Positions 43,283-51,174 of a stretch of 64,000 nucleotides of DNA are shown here, piece by piece. Positions within the stretch are counted from its first letter, which is position 1. Every line of letters starts with the position of its first letter. The stretch is from Candidatus Aenigmatarchaeota archaeon. Its GTDB lineage: Archaea > Aenigmatarchaeota > Aenigmatarchaeia > CG10238-14 > SCSR01. A program made the position numbers and the translations under genes. Under the pieces are notes generated by a model. The model was not told the origin of the DNA. It saw nothing but the letters and a program-made list of their open reading frames with translations, and did not search any database. The stretch lies in NCBI GenBank assembly GCA_016187385.1, contig JACPJU010000001.1, forward strand, positions 268,010 to 332,009. Reading direction: 5' to 3'.

Positions 43283-44044
43283 CTACAACCTATCTTCAAC
43301 ACGCCATTTCTGACCCTTATAGAACTGCCCTATAACACCGCGTAAAAATACTTTAAAACCACCTTGTTTCTTCCATCTTCTAGTAGAAGTCGTAGCAGTC
43401 GCGTCATTTAAAAAAATAGTTTCTCCATAGTTTACTAACTCCTTTTGGAATACTAGTTCCTCCCCCATTTCAACATGCTGGTTAAACAAATATCCACGTT
43501 CTCCAAATCTGGTTTTTATGTAATCGGAATCTGCCAATAAAACAGGCGAATACCCTGGAAAAGGAAACGGCAAGACGTTATGATACCACATCGAGAATAA
43601 ATTATTGATAGTTTCCTGCATTTTCACATCGTAATACTCTAAACGATTTTCGCAAAGACTAGGATCGTAAATCACTCTCGGTACACCACCAACATGTTTT
43701 CCGAGGATAGTATTATAGGCGATTTCCAAGAAATCCGGCGATAACACGGTATCAGCATCACAAAATACAACTAAATCCGGATTAAATTTCTCCAAAGCCA
43801 TTTTTGATCCCAAGTCTCTAGCTCTAGACGCACCCATTCTAAACTTCCGCTTTTCAATCACTGTTTCATAATTGCTCATATAGTTTTCCACTATTCTTAG
43901 TGTGTCATCTGAGCTACCATTTTCTATTATTACGCATCCAACTTCAGATAAATTCATAGTCTGAGAACTAATCGAGTCAAGACACTTGCCTATATACACC
44001 TCTTCCTGACAAGCTGGAACAACTACCGCTACTTTCTTTTTCAT
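43283..44044 (-). CDS. Family 2 glycosyltransferase
   Basis: This 253-aa GT2 enzyme has VAVVVPACQEEVYIGKCLDS, VIIENGSSDDT and the metal-binding VFCDADTV. The C-terminal part has EMGEELVFQKELVNYGET. No membrane helix is evident. It is first in a two-gene run with the Tat-exported PHP protein and directly upstream of that gene. It is away from the main polysaccharide locus, so its acceptor may differ. Confidence 0.88.
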   Translation of the reverse strand: MKKKVAVVVPACQEEVYIGKCLDSISSQTMNLSEVGCVIIENGSSDDTLRIVENYMSNYETVIEKRKFRMGASRARDLGSKMALEKFNPDLVVFCDADTVLSPDFLEIAYNTILGKHVGGVPRVIYDPSLCENRLEYYDVKMQETINNLFSMWYHNVLPFPFPGYSPVLLADSDYIKTRFGERGYLFNQHVEMGEELVFQKELVNYGETIFLNDATATTSTRRWKKQGGFKVFLRGVIGQFYKGQKWRVEDRL

Positions 44045-44081
44045 ATCTTAGAGAGAAATAATGAACTTTAAATCTTTTAAG

Positions 44082-44182
44082 TGGGGTCGCTGGGATTTGA
44101 ACCCAGGTTTTAGCCTTTCTCTCCAATACCCGAAGGCTAAGTCATAGACCATTCTAGTTTCCAATAACTAGACCACAGCCCC
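44082..44182 (-). tRNA. tRNA-Pro (CGG), apparently with two introns
   Basis: Read on the minus strand, the 5' half starts GGGGCTG and the 3' half ends with T stem CTGGG-TTCAAAT-CCCAG, then CGACCCC and discriminator A. An anticodon stem TAGCC/GGCTA encloses TTCGGG and then extra bases. The seven-base loop would be TTCGGG plus A, giving anticodon CGG, with an intron of about 12 bases at 37/38. The D loop carries about 15 extra bases between G15 and G18-G19, within a hairpin (TCTAGTT/AACTAGA). The acceptor stem has a C5-A68 mismatch. The 5' end shares one base with the trmI stop. Confidence 0.75.
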
Positions 44183-44919
44183 TACCCAACTTTCCTAGCG
44201 AACGTCAACCATCCTGTATGCATCATTCCCATTGTCTTTGGCCTAGTTGTTCTTTCAGTTTGCCATTCCCTTACTATATTCTCAACAATTCTTATTTCGG
44301 GAAACCATTTTTTAATACCTTTTGTAACCTTAATCACTTCTTCCATCGTCGGAGAGTAGACAACTAACCACCCGCCTATTTTCAGGGAATTATAGGCATG
44401 CCCGATAACCTTTTCAGGATATTGCAAGTCCAACGTCACCAAGTCAACGTTTTTCTCATCTATACCTTTCGACACATCTTTATTTTTTAACTTCAGATTC
44501 TTCAGTCCGGATAATTTTATATTCCTCTTAACTATTTCAACAAATCTCTTATCCTTTTCATAAGTAACGACTTTTCCCAGTGACAGATAATTGGCGAGAA
44601 ATGCGGCAAGATAACCACTTCCAGCACCAGCGTCTACAACCAGACTATCTGGCCGGACACCTGTATAAGCCAAAATCAGACCTATATCCTTCGGTAAAAT
44701 CACCTGTGCGCCCCGTTTGAATTTTTTTATCAAATCGTTTATCGTAGGCTTTGTAATTAAGAATTCTTTGCCCATGTGCGTTTTTATTTTATGTCCGAAT
44801 TTCTTACTGAGAATATCCTTACGTTTTATGATTCCGCTTCTTGTATTAAAGTCTTTCCCAATTTTGACTATATATGATTCGTCTTTATTCAACAGCAGAA
44901 CAACTTCACCATTCTTCAT
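44182..44919 (-). CDS. trmI: tRNA (adenine-57/58-N1) methyltransferase
   Basis: This 245-aa protein has the TrmI layout: an N-terminal beta domain, then VILPKDIGLILAYTGVRPDS, SAM motif VVDAGAGSGYLAAFLA, VTLDLQYPEK and C-terminal TMGMMHTGWLTFARK. It methylates A57/A58 in the T loop of archaeal tRNA. Its stop codon ends at the first base of the downstream tRNA-Pro, so both probably share a transcript. Confidence 0.93.
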   Translation of the reverse strand: MKNGEVVLLLNKDESYIVKIGKDFNTRSGIIKRKDILSKKFGHKIKTHMGKEFLITKPTINDLIKKFKRGAQVILPKDIGLILAYTGVRPDSLVVDAGAGSGYLAAFLANYLSLGKVVTYEKDKRFVEIVKRNIKLSGLKNLKLKNKDVSKGIDEKNVDLVTLDLQYPEKVIGHAYNSLKIGGWLVVYSPTMEEVIKVTKGIKKWFPEIRIVENIVREWQTERTTRPKTMGMMHTGWLTFARKVG

Positions 44920-44938
44920 AATCTACAATTCTTTTATG

Positions 44939-46135
44939 TTATCTTAATTCCTTTTCCATTTCCATTAATGCACGAACGCGCTTGAAGGTTAATGGATGCG
45001 TACGGAATAGTTCACCTATTCTAATTAAAACATTCTTTTTCTCCCATTCCATGGCTTTCTTCGCTTCTTCATTGGTTACATGCAAGTCTGAATATTCGGA
45101 TGAAAAGTGGGAAACTTCGAAGGTGGATGTTATGGGATCGGCTATGTAAAATGACCTCAAAGCATCACGTGACGCTTCCTTGTTTCCGCTAAGACCATAT
45201 GTGATCTTGGTTAGTGCCGATGCCAAAAGACTCGGCTTGTATATCCTACCGCCAAAATTATCCGCATAATACTCTCTGTATCTAGATAGTGCCAGAACAA
45301 GAAGATTCGAAATTATGTAGACAAGATAGGCTCCTATGCCAATCAGTACAGCCGCTCCAACACTTTTTCTATCGCCAGAGCTGAAAAGAATGTTCAGAGC
45401 AACATAATACGCTATCAATGGTATCACACTTGCGAAGGTCATCACAATCATGTCGCGGTGTTTTATGTGTCCCAATTCATGTGCAATGACGGCTTTGACT
45501 TCATCTTTCGACAATGTGTTCAATAGGCCTTGCGTTACAGCCAATGTTGCAGACCATGGAGTCCTACCGAATACAAACGCATTGGGTGCGCCGCTTCGTG
45601 CTAGGGCTATCTTTTGCGGAAACGGTACTTTATTTTTTTTGCAGAATCCGCTTACCGTTTCCCAAATCCAGGGATATTCCTTTTTCTCCAATGGCCTCAT
45701 ATTGGTAGTCATCCAGATTATCGACGGACCTACCAACCACTGGACGAATACCAATACAATAGCAATGACAACCATTGTTATGGTCGAGAAATTGAGATAG
45801 AAACCGACAGCCGCAAGCAAACCAAACAATAGACCGAAGAGTAACAGGACAGTCAGATTCATCATTAGGAACAGTTTGAACGCCATAGTAAATCTTCTCA
45901 TTTTCCTATTTTTAAGCGTTTCTCCCCAAACTAGAAACGCTATTATCAGAATAGCAGAAACAATCATCAAGGCGTAGAACATGTCCTTGTTTGTCGCAAA
46001 TCCTGCTATTGGTACAGGTCCGATAAAAACAATTCCACCACACTCAACCTTCGCTTTACCAGATTTCGCTTGAGAAAAAATGCCGATAGCTAGAACCACA
46101 ATGCCGATCAGAATAATGGCAATGCCAAGAGACAC
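44939..46135 (-). CDS. DUF131-HtpX fusion, membrane zinc protease
   Basis: This 398-aa protein has two parts. Residues 1-75 resemble the small archaeal membrane family DUF131 (ECGGIVFIGPVPIAGFATNK with two flanking helices). From residue 80 on it is an M48 HtpX-like protease: two helices, then VIAHELGHIKHRDMIV (HExxH zinc site), two more helices and YREYYADNFGG (third ligand Glu region). No stop separates the parts, although an internal Met (MRRFTMAFK) could act as a separate HtpX start. HtpX proteases degrade damaged membrane proteins. Confidence 0.88.
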   Translation of the reverse strand: MSLGIAIILIGIVVLAIGIFSQAKSGKAKVECGGIVFIGPVPIAGFATNKDMFYALMIVSAILIIAFLVWGETLKNRKMRRFTMAFKLFLMMNLTVLLLFGLLFGLLAAVGFYLNFSTITMVVIAIVLVFVQWLVGPSIIWMTTNMRPLEKKEYPWIWETVSGFCKKNKVPFPQKIALARSGAPNAFVFGRTPWSATLAVTQGLLNTLSKDEVKAVIAHELGHIKHRDMIVMTFASVIPLIAYYVALNILFSSGDRKSVGAAVLIGIGAYLVYIISNLLVLALSRYREYYADNFGGRIYKPSLLASALTKITYGLSGNKEASRDALRSFYIADPITSTFEVSHFSSEYSDLHVTNEEAKKAMEWEKKNVLIRIGELFRTHPLTFKRVRALMEMEKELR

Positions 46136-46142
46136 AAATTGC

Positions 46143-47030
46143 TCAGCCGCCTTTGATCACATTTGGAATCTCTTCTATCAAATCTGTCGGTAGCACTCCT
46201 TCACCATATTTTTTAGATGCTAATTCACCAGCCTTGCCGTTTATGTAAGTGGCAACACATCCTGCAGTAAATGTGCCAATTTTTCTCGCAAGCAAAGCGC
46301 CTGCAATGCCTGTTAAAGTGTCACCGCATCCCCCTTTTGTAAGGGTTGGTACCCCAGTATCATTCAAAACAATTTCTTTCCCATTCGATATAACATCTAC
46401 ATTTCCTTTGAGCGCAATTGTTATAGATGGATACAACGGGCATGTGTTGTCTTTACCGCAGTTCAAGTCATATGCTTCTTTCCTTGCAGTGTTGATCCTA
46501 TCTTTGATGTTTTCTGAAACTTGTTTGCCTGTCAGTTCTAGAAATTCGTTCGCGTGCGGAATGATCAAGAGTTTTTTGTTTTTTAGCTTGTCTTTGATAG
46601 CAGTAACAGATCTTATAGCATCAGCATCAATCACCATCGGCAAATCGATTCTTTCAACAATCATGTTAATCGCCTTTCTGGTTTTATCAATCCTCCATAA
46701 CCCGGGTCCGATTACAACTGCTGTCGCTTTGGAATTTTCAATAAACGACAATACCTTATCCACATGTTTTTCCTCCAAGTAGTCTCCTTCCAGAGGTTTC
46801 GTTATCAGTGAAGGAGAATAATTCGCAGCAACATCCATCGCCCTCTGAGGACCAGTCATATACACCAAATCACATCCTGCACGGTATGCGGACATCCCGA
46901 CAAAAATAGGCGAACCTGTGTGTATTTTGCTGCCTGCGATGACAGCCAATCTTCCAAACTGTCCCTTGTGAACCCACGGCTCTCTTTTCTTGTAAACCTG
47001 CTTCAGGATAGTCTTCGAGACGTACCTCAT
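46143..47030 (-). CDS. nnrD: ADP-dependent NAD(P)H-hydrate dehydratase
   Basis: This 295-aa protein has the ribokinase-like NnrD motifs GQFGRLAVIAGS, VVIGPGLWR, MVIDADAI, LIIPHANEF and LTKGGCGDTLTGIAGALLA. It dehydrates damaged (hydrated) NAD(P)H. The epimerase partner domain NnrE, often fused at the N-terminus, is not present here. It is seven bases upstream of the HtpX fusion on the same strand, and divergent from nop5. Confidence 0.93.
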   Translation of the reverse strand: MRYVSKTILKQVYKKREPWVHKGQFGRLAVIAGSKIHTGSPIFVGMSAYRAGCDLVYMTGPQRAMDVAANYSPSLITKPLEGDYLEEKHVDKVLSFIENSKATAVVIGPGLWRIDKTRKAINMIVERIDLPMVIDADAIRSVTAIKDKLKNKKLLIIPHANEFLELTGKQVSENIKDRINTARKEAYDLNCGKDNTCPLYPSITIALKGNVDVISNGKEIVLNDTGVPTLTKGGCGDTLTGIAGALLARKIGTFTAGCVATYINGKAGELASKKYGEGVLPTDLIEEIPNVIKGG

Positions 47031-47064
47031 AATCTAATAAAGGTTGTTATTTTAAATTAAGACT

Positions 47065-48102
47065 ATGCAAGCCTATCTGGTAAAGACTTTCATAGGAATA
47101 TTTGCTTTGGACGAGAACAGGAAAGTTGTTTCGTTTAGACCATTCCCTAAAGACGGCAGTGATGTAGCTAGCAGACTGGACGAGAAAGAACCAAAAGAAT
47201 ACAAAGAAATCAAAATCGAACTCAAGCAGAAAGGATTCAAGACATTTGTAGACGACGATGAAAAATCCAAGGAATTAGTAAATCAGAATCTGCGAAAGTA
47301 TGCTATAGAATACAAATTCTCGAAAGATGTTCTGGAATTCAACCAGTTCCTTTCAAAAGTTAATCAGGAGGTTTCAAAAAGGAAAATTAAATCTCAAGTC
47401 AGCAGGGATAGTCTGGTGATTAACACCAACAACGCTATTGATGAACTTGATAAATCTATAAATATTTTTGTCGAGCGTATGCGAGAGTTTTACGGCCTCC
47501 ATTTTCCTGAAATGGACAGACTTGTCAGCGACCACGAAAAATATGCCGAGATAATCAAGAAATATGGAACTAGGGAGAAAATTTCAGATAGTGAATTGAA
47601 AAAGTTCGCTGAAGACAGTATGGGAATTGAATTTACTGGTGAGGATGTAGGTATAGCCAGCATACTCGCGGATAACGTGATAGAATTGTACAATCTGCGT
47701 AAGAAATTATCGGATTATCTAGGCAATTTGTTGAAAGAAGTCGCACCGAACTTTTCGGCATTGGGCGGAGATTTGATAGCAGCTAAATTAATTTCAAGAG
47801 CGGGGGGAATGGATAGATTGTCAAAAATGCCGTCTTCAACAATACAGTTGCTGGGCAGCGAAAAGGCTTTGTTCAGATTTTTAAGGTCGAAAGGAAGATC
47901 CAAATCCCCAAAGTACGGTCTCATCTACAATCACCCACTGATACAAAATTCACCTGCGGATAAACAGGGAAAGATTGCGCGATTGTTGGCGTCCAAGTTG
48001 TCAATAGCGGCTCGTATAGATTATTATTCTGGAGAATACAGGGGAGATGAAATGAAAAAAGAACTCCATGAAAAAGTGAAAGAAATTCTGAAAGAAAAGT
48101 AG
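47065..48102 (+). CDS. nop5: C/D box RNP core protein Nop5 (NOP56/58)
   Basis: This 345-aa protein has the coiled-coil region (residues about 100-240) and the Nop domain with LIAKLISRAGGMDRLSKMPS-like sequence (ISRAGGMDRLSKMPSSTIQ) and LGSEKALFRFLRS. The family motif is ALFRHL. It holds C/D guide RNAs with L7Ae and fibrillarin to direct 2'-O-methylation. The fibrillarin gene follows after 13 bases, a standard archaeal pair. The C-terminus ends in a short basic tail. Confidence 0.95.
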   Translation: MQAYLVKTFIGIFALDENRKVVSFRPFPKDGSDVASRLDEKEPKEYKEIKIELKQKGFKTFVDDDEKSKELVNQNLRKYAIEYKFSKDVLEFNQFLSKVNQEVSKRKIKSQVSRDSLVINTNNAIDELDKSINIFVERMREFYGLHFPEMDRLVSDHEKYAEIIKKYGTREKISDSELKKFAEDSMGIEFTGEDVGIASILADNVIELYNLRKKLSDYLGNLLKEVAPNFSALGGDLIAAKLISRAGGMDRLSKMPSSTIQLLGSEKALFRFLRSKGRSKSPKYGLIYNHPLIQNSPADKQGKIARLLASKLSIAARIDYYSGEYRGDEMKKELHEKVKEILKEK

Positions 48103-48115
48103 ATCCAATGATTCG

Positions 48116-48787
48116 ATGCCAGTAGAAAAGACAAAATCCGCAAAGATTTTCAAAATAAGGGGAAGGGTAGTTACTGTCAATCTAATTCCTGGCACGAAAG
48201 TTTATGGGGAAGAACTGATAAAGGAAAAGGCTGTCGAATACAGGGTATGGGATTCTTGGAGAAGCAAGCCTTCCGCCGCTATTAAAAATGGTTTGAAAAA
48301 TTTTCCTTTGCAAGAAAACATGATTGTCTTGTATCTTGGGATAGCGAACGGAACCACAGCTTCGCATTTTTCAGATGTGGTAGGAAAAAATGGTTTGATA
48401 TATGGGGTTGAGATTAGTGGAAGACCTTTCAGGGAACTGTTGCCTTTGGCGGAAAAAAGAGGTAATATTGTTCCGATTCTCGCAAATGCGAGAAAGCCGG
48501 AAGATTATGAGCATACGATAATAGACAAAGTCGATCTTGTTTATCAGGACGTTGCGACTGACGACCAAATAACTGTATTAATCAGAAACTGTGAGAAGTT
48601 CCTGAAATCTGGAGGGTATGCCGTGCTTGCAATAAAATCCCAGTCAATTGATGTAGTCAAGCCACCGAAGCAAGTTTACAAAGAATGTCTGCAGGAATTG
48701 GAAAAATACTTTGAAATATTGGATAAGGTCGAACTCGACCCTTATGAGAAATTCCATTTGTTTGTCGTTATGAAATGGAAAAAATAA
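48116..48787 (+). CDS. flpA: Fibrillarin-like rRNA/tRNA 2'-O-methyltransferase
   Basis: This 223-aa protein has the fibrillarin signature VLYLGIANGTTASHFSDVVG (SAM motif), IYGVEISGRPFREL, VDLVYQDVATDDQ and AVLAIKSQSIDV (catalytic Lys). It acts with Nop5, L7Ae and C/D guide RNAs. The gene lies 13 bases after nop5. It ends at the base before the stop of a tiny opposite-strand ORF. Confidence 0.96.
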   Translation: MPVEKTKSAKIFKIRGRVVTVNLIPGTKVYGEELIKEKAVEYRVWDSWRSKPSAAIKNGLKNFPLQENMIVLYLGIANGTTASHFSDVVGKNGLIYGVEISGRPFRELLPLAEKRGNIVPILANARKPEDYEHTIIDKVDLVYQDVATDDQITVLIRNCEKFLKSGGYAVLAIKSQSIDVVKPPKQVYKECLQELEKYFEILDKVELDPYEKFHLFVVMKWKK

Positions 48788-48904
48788 TCAAACTGTTCTA
48801 GTGTCCCTGTCGTAGTTTCTCTGCTTTAATTTTGTCAATACAAGTCTCAGCCATGTTTTAGTTTTCACCTTTCCCACCTGCAGATAACTGTTAACAAACC
48901 TCAC
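48788..48904 (-). CDS. Possible very small basic protein, unknown
   Basis: A 38-aa frame runs from GTG at 48,904 to a TGA at 48,788, just past flpA. The sequence is basic with an aromatic and Leu/Lys-rich pattern (VKTKTWLRLVLTKLKQRNY). It lies 13 bases after the zinc-ribbon ORF 48,918-49,082 on the same strand, so it could be its partner or a frameshifted remnant of a longer protein. The evidence is the composition only. Confidence 0.3.
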   Translation of the reverse strand: MRFVNSYLQVGKVKTKTWLRLVLTKLKQRNYDRDTRTV

Positions 48905-48917
48905 ATAGCATTTCTGG

Positions 48918-49082
48918 TTACTTACAGTATCTCATGCAATTTACGCAGCCTATCGAACCTTTGCGTTCGACTACTTCGTTTAAAGAAATTTCACCTGAGC
49001 ACGCTGGACATATTAGCGATACTTGTCTTGGTTTCATTTGTGGACGAGGTCGAATTAACAATTCATGGGAAAGATGTTTCAT
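48918..49082 (-). CDS. Small zinc-ribbon protein
   Basis: A 54-aa frame from ATG at 49,082 carries ICPACSGEISLNE and GCVNCMRYCK, giving two CxxC pairs 21 residues apart, a classic single zinc ribbon. A shorter start (residue 16, MKPRQV) is possible. It diverges from the Lrp/AsnC gene at 49,146. The ORF at 49,896-50,051 has a parallel ribbon (VCPTCSNEVNLQE ... RCVNC), so the two are paralogues. Such proteins usually bind nucleic acid or a partner; function is unknown. Confidence 0.7.
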   Translation of the reverse strand: MKHLSHELLIRPRPQMKPRQVSLICPACSGEISLNEVVERKGSIGCVNCMRYCK

Positions 49083-49111
49083 GGTGTCACTAATTCAGGC
49101 TATCTATTTGA

Positions 49112-49120
49112 CGTATAAAT
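49112..49120 (+). promoter_or_regulatory. TATA box for the Lrp/AsnC regulator
   Basis: GTATAAATA lies 26-34 bases before the ATG at 49,146. That places transcription start at or near the start codon, so the regulator mRNA is probably leaderless. This supports the first ATG over internal ones. Confidence 0.6.
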
Positions 49121-49145
49121 ACCTTTCTATCCAATTATTATACAA

Positions 49146-49670
49146 ATGTTACCTAAAAACTTAAAAAGATATACGTTTGTAAAGACCTCTTTAAGATTGC
49201 TTAAGAATACAAGTGAACATCTGTCGATTGACGAAACCGACAAGAAAATACTCAGGCTTGTCACTGCTGATTCTAGGCTTTCGTACCGCGAGATATCACG
49301 TCATCTGGGACTTTCTACTAATACAGTCATCCAAAGGATAGGCAAATTGACAGCAAATGGCGTGATTAAAAGTTATTCCGCAGATATAGACATGAAAAAA
49401 TTGGGATATGAATTGACCGCCATAATAGAACTCATTGCACCTAAATTTATTGCACGCAAGGTGCTGGACGAGTTGTCGGCTTCCCCGAATGTGTTCGGCA
49501 TATACTACACAACCGGCAACATCGACATGGTTATTATCGCGAAATTCAGAAACATCGATGAAATGAACACGTTTCTTAATGGTTTGCATGCGAAATTGGG
49601 CGACATACGTACTGAGACGAAAATAGTGTTCAATACAGTCAAGGAAGACTTCAAACCAACCATTGTCTAA
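49146..49670 (+). CDS. Lrp/AsnC-family transcription regulator
   Basis: This 174-aa protein has a roughly 28-residue N-terminal extension, then an HTH (IDETDKKILRLVTADSRLSY, REISRHLGLSTNTVIQRIGK) and a RAM ligand-binding domain with VFGIYYTTGNIDMVIIAK. Lrp/AsnC proteins form dimers and octamers and respond to amino acids. It is surrounded by three short zinc-ribbon ORFs, all on the opposite strand, which suggests a compact regulatory island. Its 3' end overlaps the 42-aa zinc-ribbon ORF. Confidence 0.93.
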   Translation: MLPKNLKRYTFVKTSLRLLKNTSEHLSIDETDKKILRLVTADSRLSYREISRHLGLSTNTVIQRIGKLTANGVIKSYSADIDMKKLGYELTAIIELIAPKFIARKVLDELSASPNVFGIYYTTGNIDMVIIAKFRNIDEMNTFLNGLHAKLGDIRTETKIVFNTVKEDFKPTIV

Positions 49671-49795
49671 TATCCAATTTCATACTCCTGCGGAGTTACC
49701 CATTCTTCTGTAATTTTCTCTAACGGACCTTTGCACTTGGAACAAATATTAAAATCATCCGTATACTGCAGACTGCATATCCCGCATACTTTCAT
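49667..49795 (-). CDS. Small zinc-ribbon protein
   Basis: A 42-aa frame from ATG at 49,795 reads MKVCGICSLQYTDDFNICSK and then CKGPLEKI, giving CxxC pairs at residues 4/7 and 18/21. A GGGATG run lies just upstream as a possible ribosome-binding site. The rest is a short acidic tail (EEWVTPQEYEIGY). It overlaps the AsnC stop by four bases. A perfect 15-bp stem lies upstream at 49,822-49,877. Confidence 0.65.
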   Translation of the reverse strand: MKVCGICSLQYTDDFNICSKCKGPLEKITEEWVTPQEYEIGY

Positions 49796-49821
49796 GTACA
49801 TCCCAAAAAGAAAGAAGGAAG

Positions 49822-49877
49822 AGAAGTTGGAGAATTTTCGGTATGGAAACCTCCAAGGGGTTAATTCTCCAACTTCT
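49822..49877. repeat. Perfect 15-bp inverted repeat with 26-base loop
   Basis: Arms AGAAGTTGGAGAATT (49,822-49,836) and AATTCTCCAACTTCT (49,863-49,877) are exact complements. The loop can form a small inner stem (TGG/CCA). It separates two minus-strand zinc-ribbon ORFs, lying 18 bases after one and 26 bases before the other. It could be a terminator, an attenuator or a 5' control element of the 42-aa gene. Confidence 0.8.
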
Positions 49878-49895
49878 GTTGATCGGCCAAAAGGA

Positions 49896-50051
49896 CTATA
49901 TGCAATTTACACACCTTACCTTGCCATTATCTTCAAAGATTTCCTGCAAGTTAACCTCATTGCTACATGTAGGACACACTAAAGCAACAGTCGGTCCTGG
50001 CTGTTCTATTTCATATGACATTGATGATATTGGTAATTTTCTGAGATTCAT
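49896..50051 (-). CDS. Small zinc-ribbon protein, paralogue of 48,918-49,082
   Basis: A 51-aa frame from ATG at 50,051 has VALVCPTCSNEVNLQEIF and VRCVNCI, with CxxC pairs spaced like those in the 54-aa ORF at 48,918. Aligned over the ribbon the two share V-x-L-[IV]-C-P-x-C-S-x-E-[IV]-x-L-x-E and C-V-N-C. The frame ends right after the last Cys pair. It lies upstream of the hairpin and shares the strand of the other ribbons. Confidence 0.7.
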   Translation of the reverse strand: MNLRKLPISSMSYEIEQPGPTVALVCPTCSNEVNLQEIFEDNGKVRCVNCI

Positions 50052-50237
50052 TTGTATCTGATATGACATTAGAAGGGCTGCTTATAAAGCACAATTATAA
50101 CGGAATTGATAGAATCCGTCGTATCTACTGGAAAACCATAAAGTATTTATAAGCTTTATTATAAGAATTTTCATAATAGTTTAGAAATTTTTATAGTATT
50201 TAAGGCTATGTTATCAAGATTTTAATAAAAGGATTGT

Positions 50238-51170
50238 ATGTCCGCAACGCTGATCGAGAACAATGGGAATGGAAGGATGGCTTATGATTCTTTGATTCTG
50301 AATGATCCTAAAGCGTTTTCTGTACTTGACAATAAAGTAGCGTTGAAAATAGTCAAAACATTGGCCGAATCACCTGCTTCTCCCATAGATGTTTCCAGGA
50401 AATTGAAGATGCATGAGCAGAAAGTTTATTATCACATAAGAAAGCTGGAAAGATCTGGTATAATTTACCCGATTTCCAATGAAAAAAGACACGGGATGAC
50501 AGCAAAGATTTTCAGCGTTGTTTCGCCTGTTATTGCCACAAAGTTATATGATAAAGGTGTTGAAGTTAAAGAAAATTCGTCAAATGTCATACCGAACGAA
50601 CTAAAAATTTTGTTAACACCTTTCCTTCACAATAATACATTGAACGTGAAAATAATTGTGGGTGATCCAGGCCCACATGGAAAATTTGAAGAATATGGTC
50701 GAGACGGTATTCATATAATTGATTTTGCCGTCCTTCTAGGAACTTTGACGAATAATATAAATTTTCCAATTTACAGAACCGATGTCGAAGTACGTGAAGC
50801 GGACTTGAAGAATAACCTGATTCTCATAGGTACGCCCAAAACAAATACTATTATAGATAAAATTATTCACAATTTACCATTTACGTTTGATGTTGATAAA
50901 TGGCAATTGAATACGCATTCTAACATTAATTATAATGATTCTCAGATTGGGATAATTTCTATATTTTCAAACCCGTTCGAAAAGAATAAGAAGGTATTAT
51001 TACTAAGTGGTTTAAGTTCAAGAGGTATAAAATCAGGTGTGGTTGCAATTACTAAATACATGAAAGATGTTGTAAAAAACTGGAATGGGAATGGCAACTT
51101 CGTAAGGGTTATCCGAGGTCTAGATAAAGACGGTGATGGTATCATAGACGATGTTAAATTTTTAGAGTGA
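50238..51170 (+). CDS. HTH regulator fused to S-layer-like C-terminal domain
   Basis: This 310-aa protein has an ArsR-like winged helix at about residues 30-85 (VALKIVKTLAESPASPIDVS, MHEQKVYYHIRKLERSGII). The C-terminal half resembles the domain at the end of many archaeal S-layer proteins: NLILIGTPKTNTIIDKI, KVLLLSGLSSRGIKSGVVAI and RGLDKDGDGIIDDV, a calcium-binding-like DxDxDG loop. There is no signal peptide, so the S-layer-like part is intracellular. The AT-rich upstream region holds several TATA-like runs. It leads a plus-strand run of four genes. Confidence 0.8.
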   Translation: MSATLIENNGNGRMAYDSLILNDPKAFSVLDNKVALKIVKTLAESPASPIDVSRKLKMHEQKVYYHIRKLERSGIIYPISNEKRHGMTAKIFSVVSPVIATKLYDKGVEVKENSSNVIPNELKILLTPFLHNNTLNVKIIVGDPGPHGKFEEYGRDGIHIIDFAVLLGTLTNNINFPIYRTDVEVREADLKNNLILIGTPKTNTIIDKIIHNLPFTFDVDKWQLNTHSNINYNDSQIGIISIFSNPFEKNKKVLLLSGLSSRGIKSGVVAITKYMKDVVKNWNGNGNFVRVIRGLDKDGDGIIDDVKFLE

Positions 51171-51174
51171 GATT

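Noticed and set aside
47073-47924. Minus-strand frames inside nop5
   Set aside because: These are antisense shadows of a well-supported gene.
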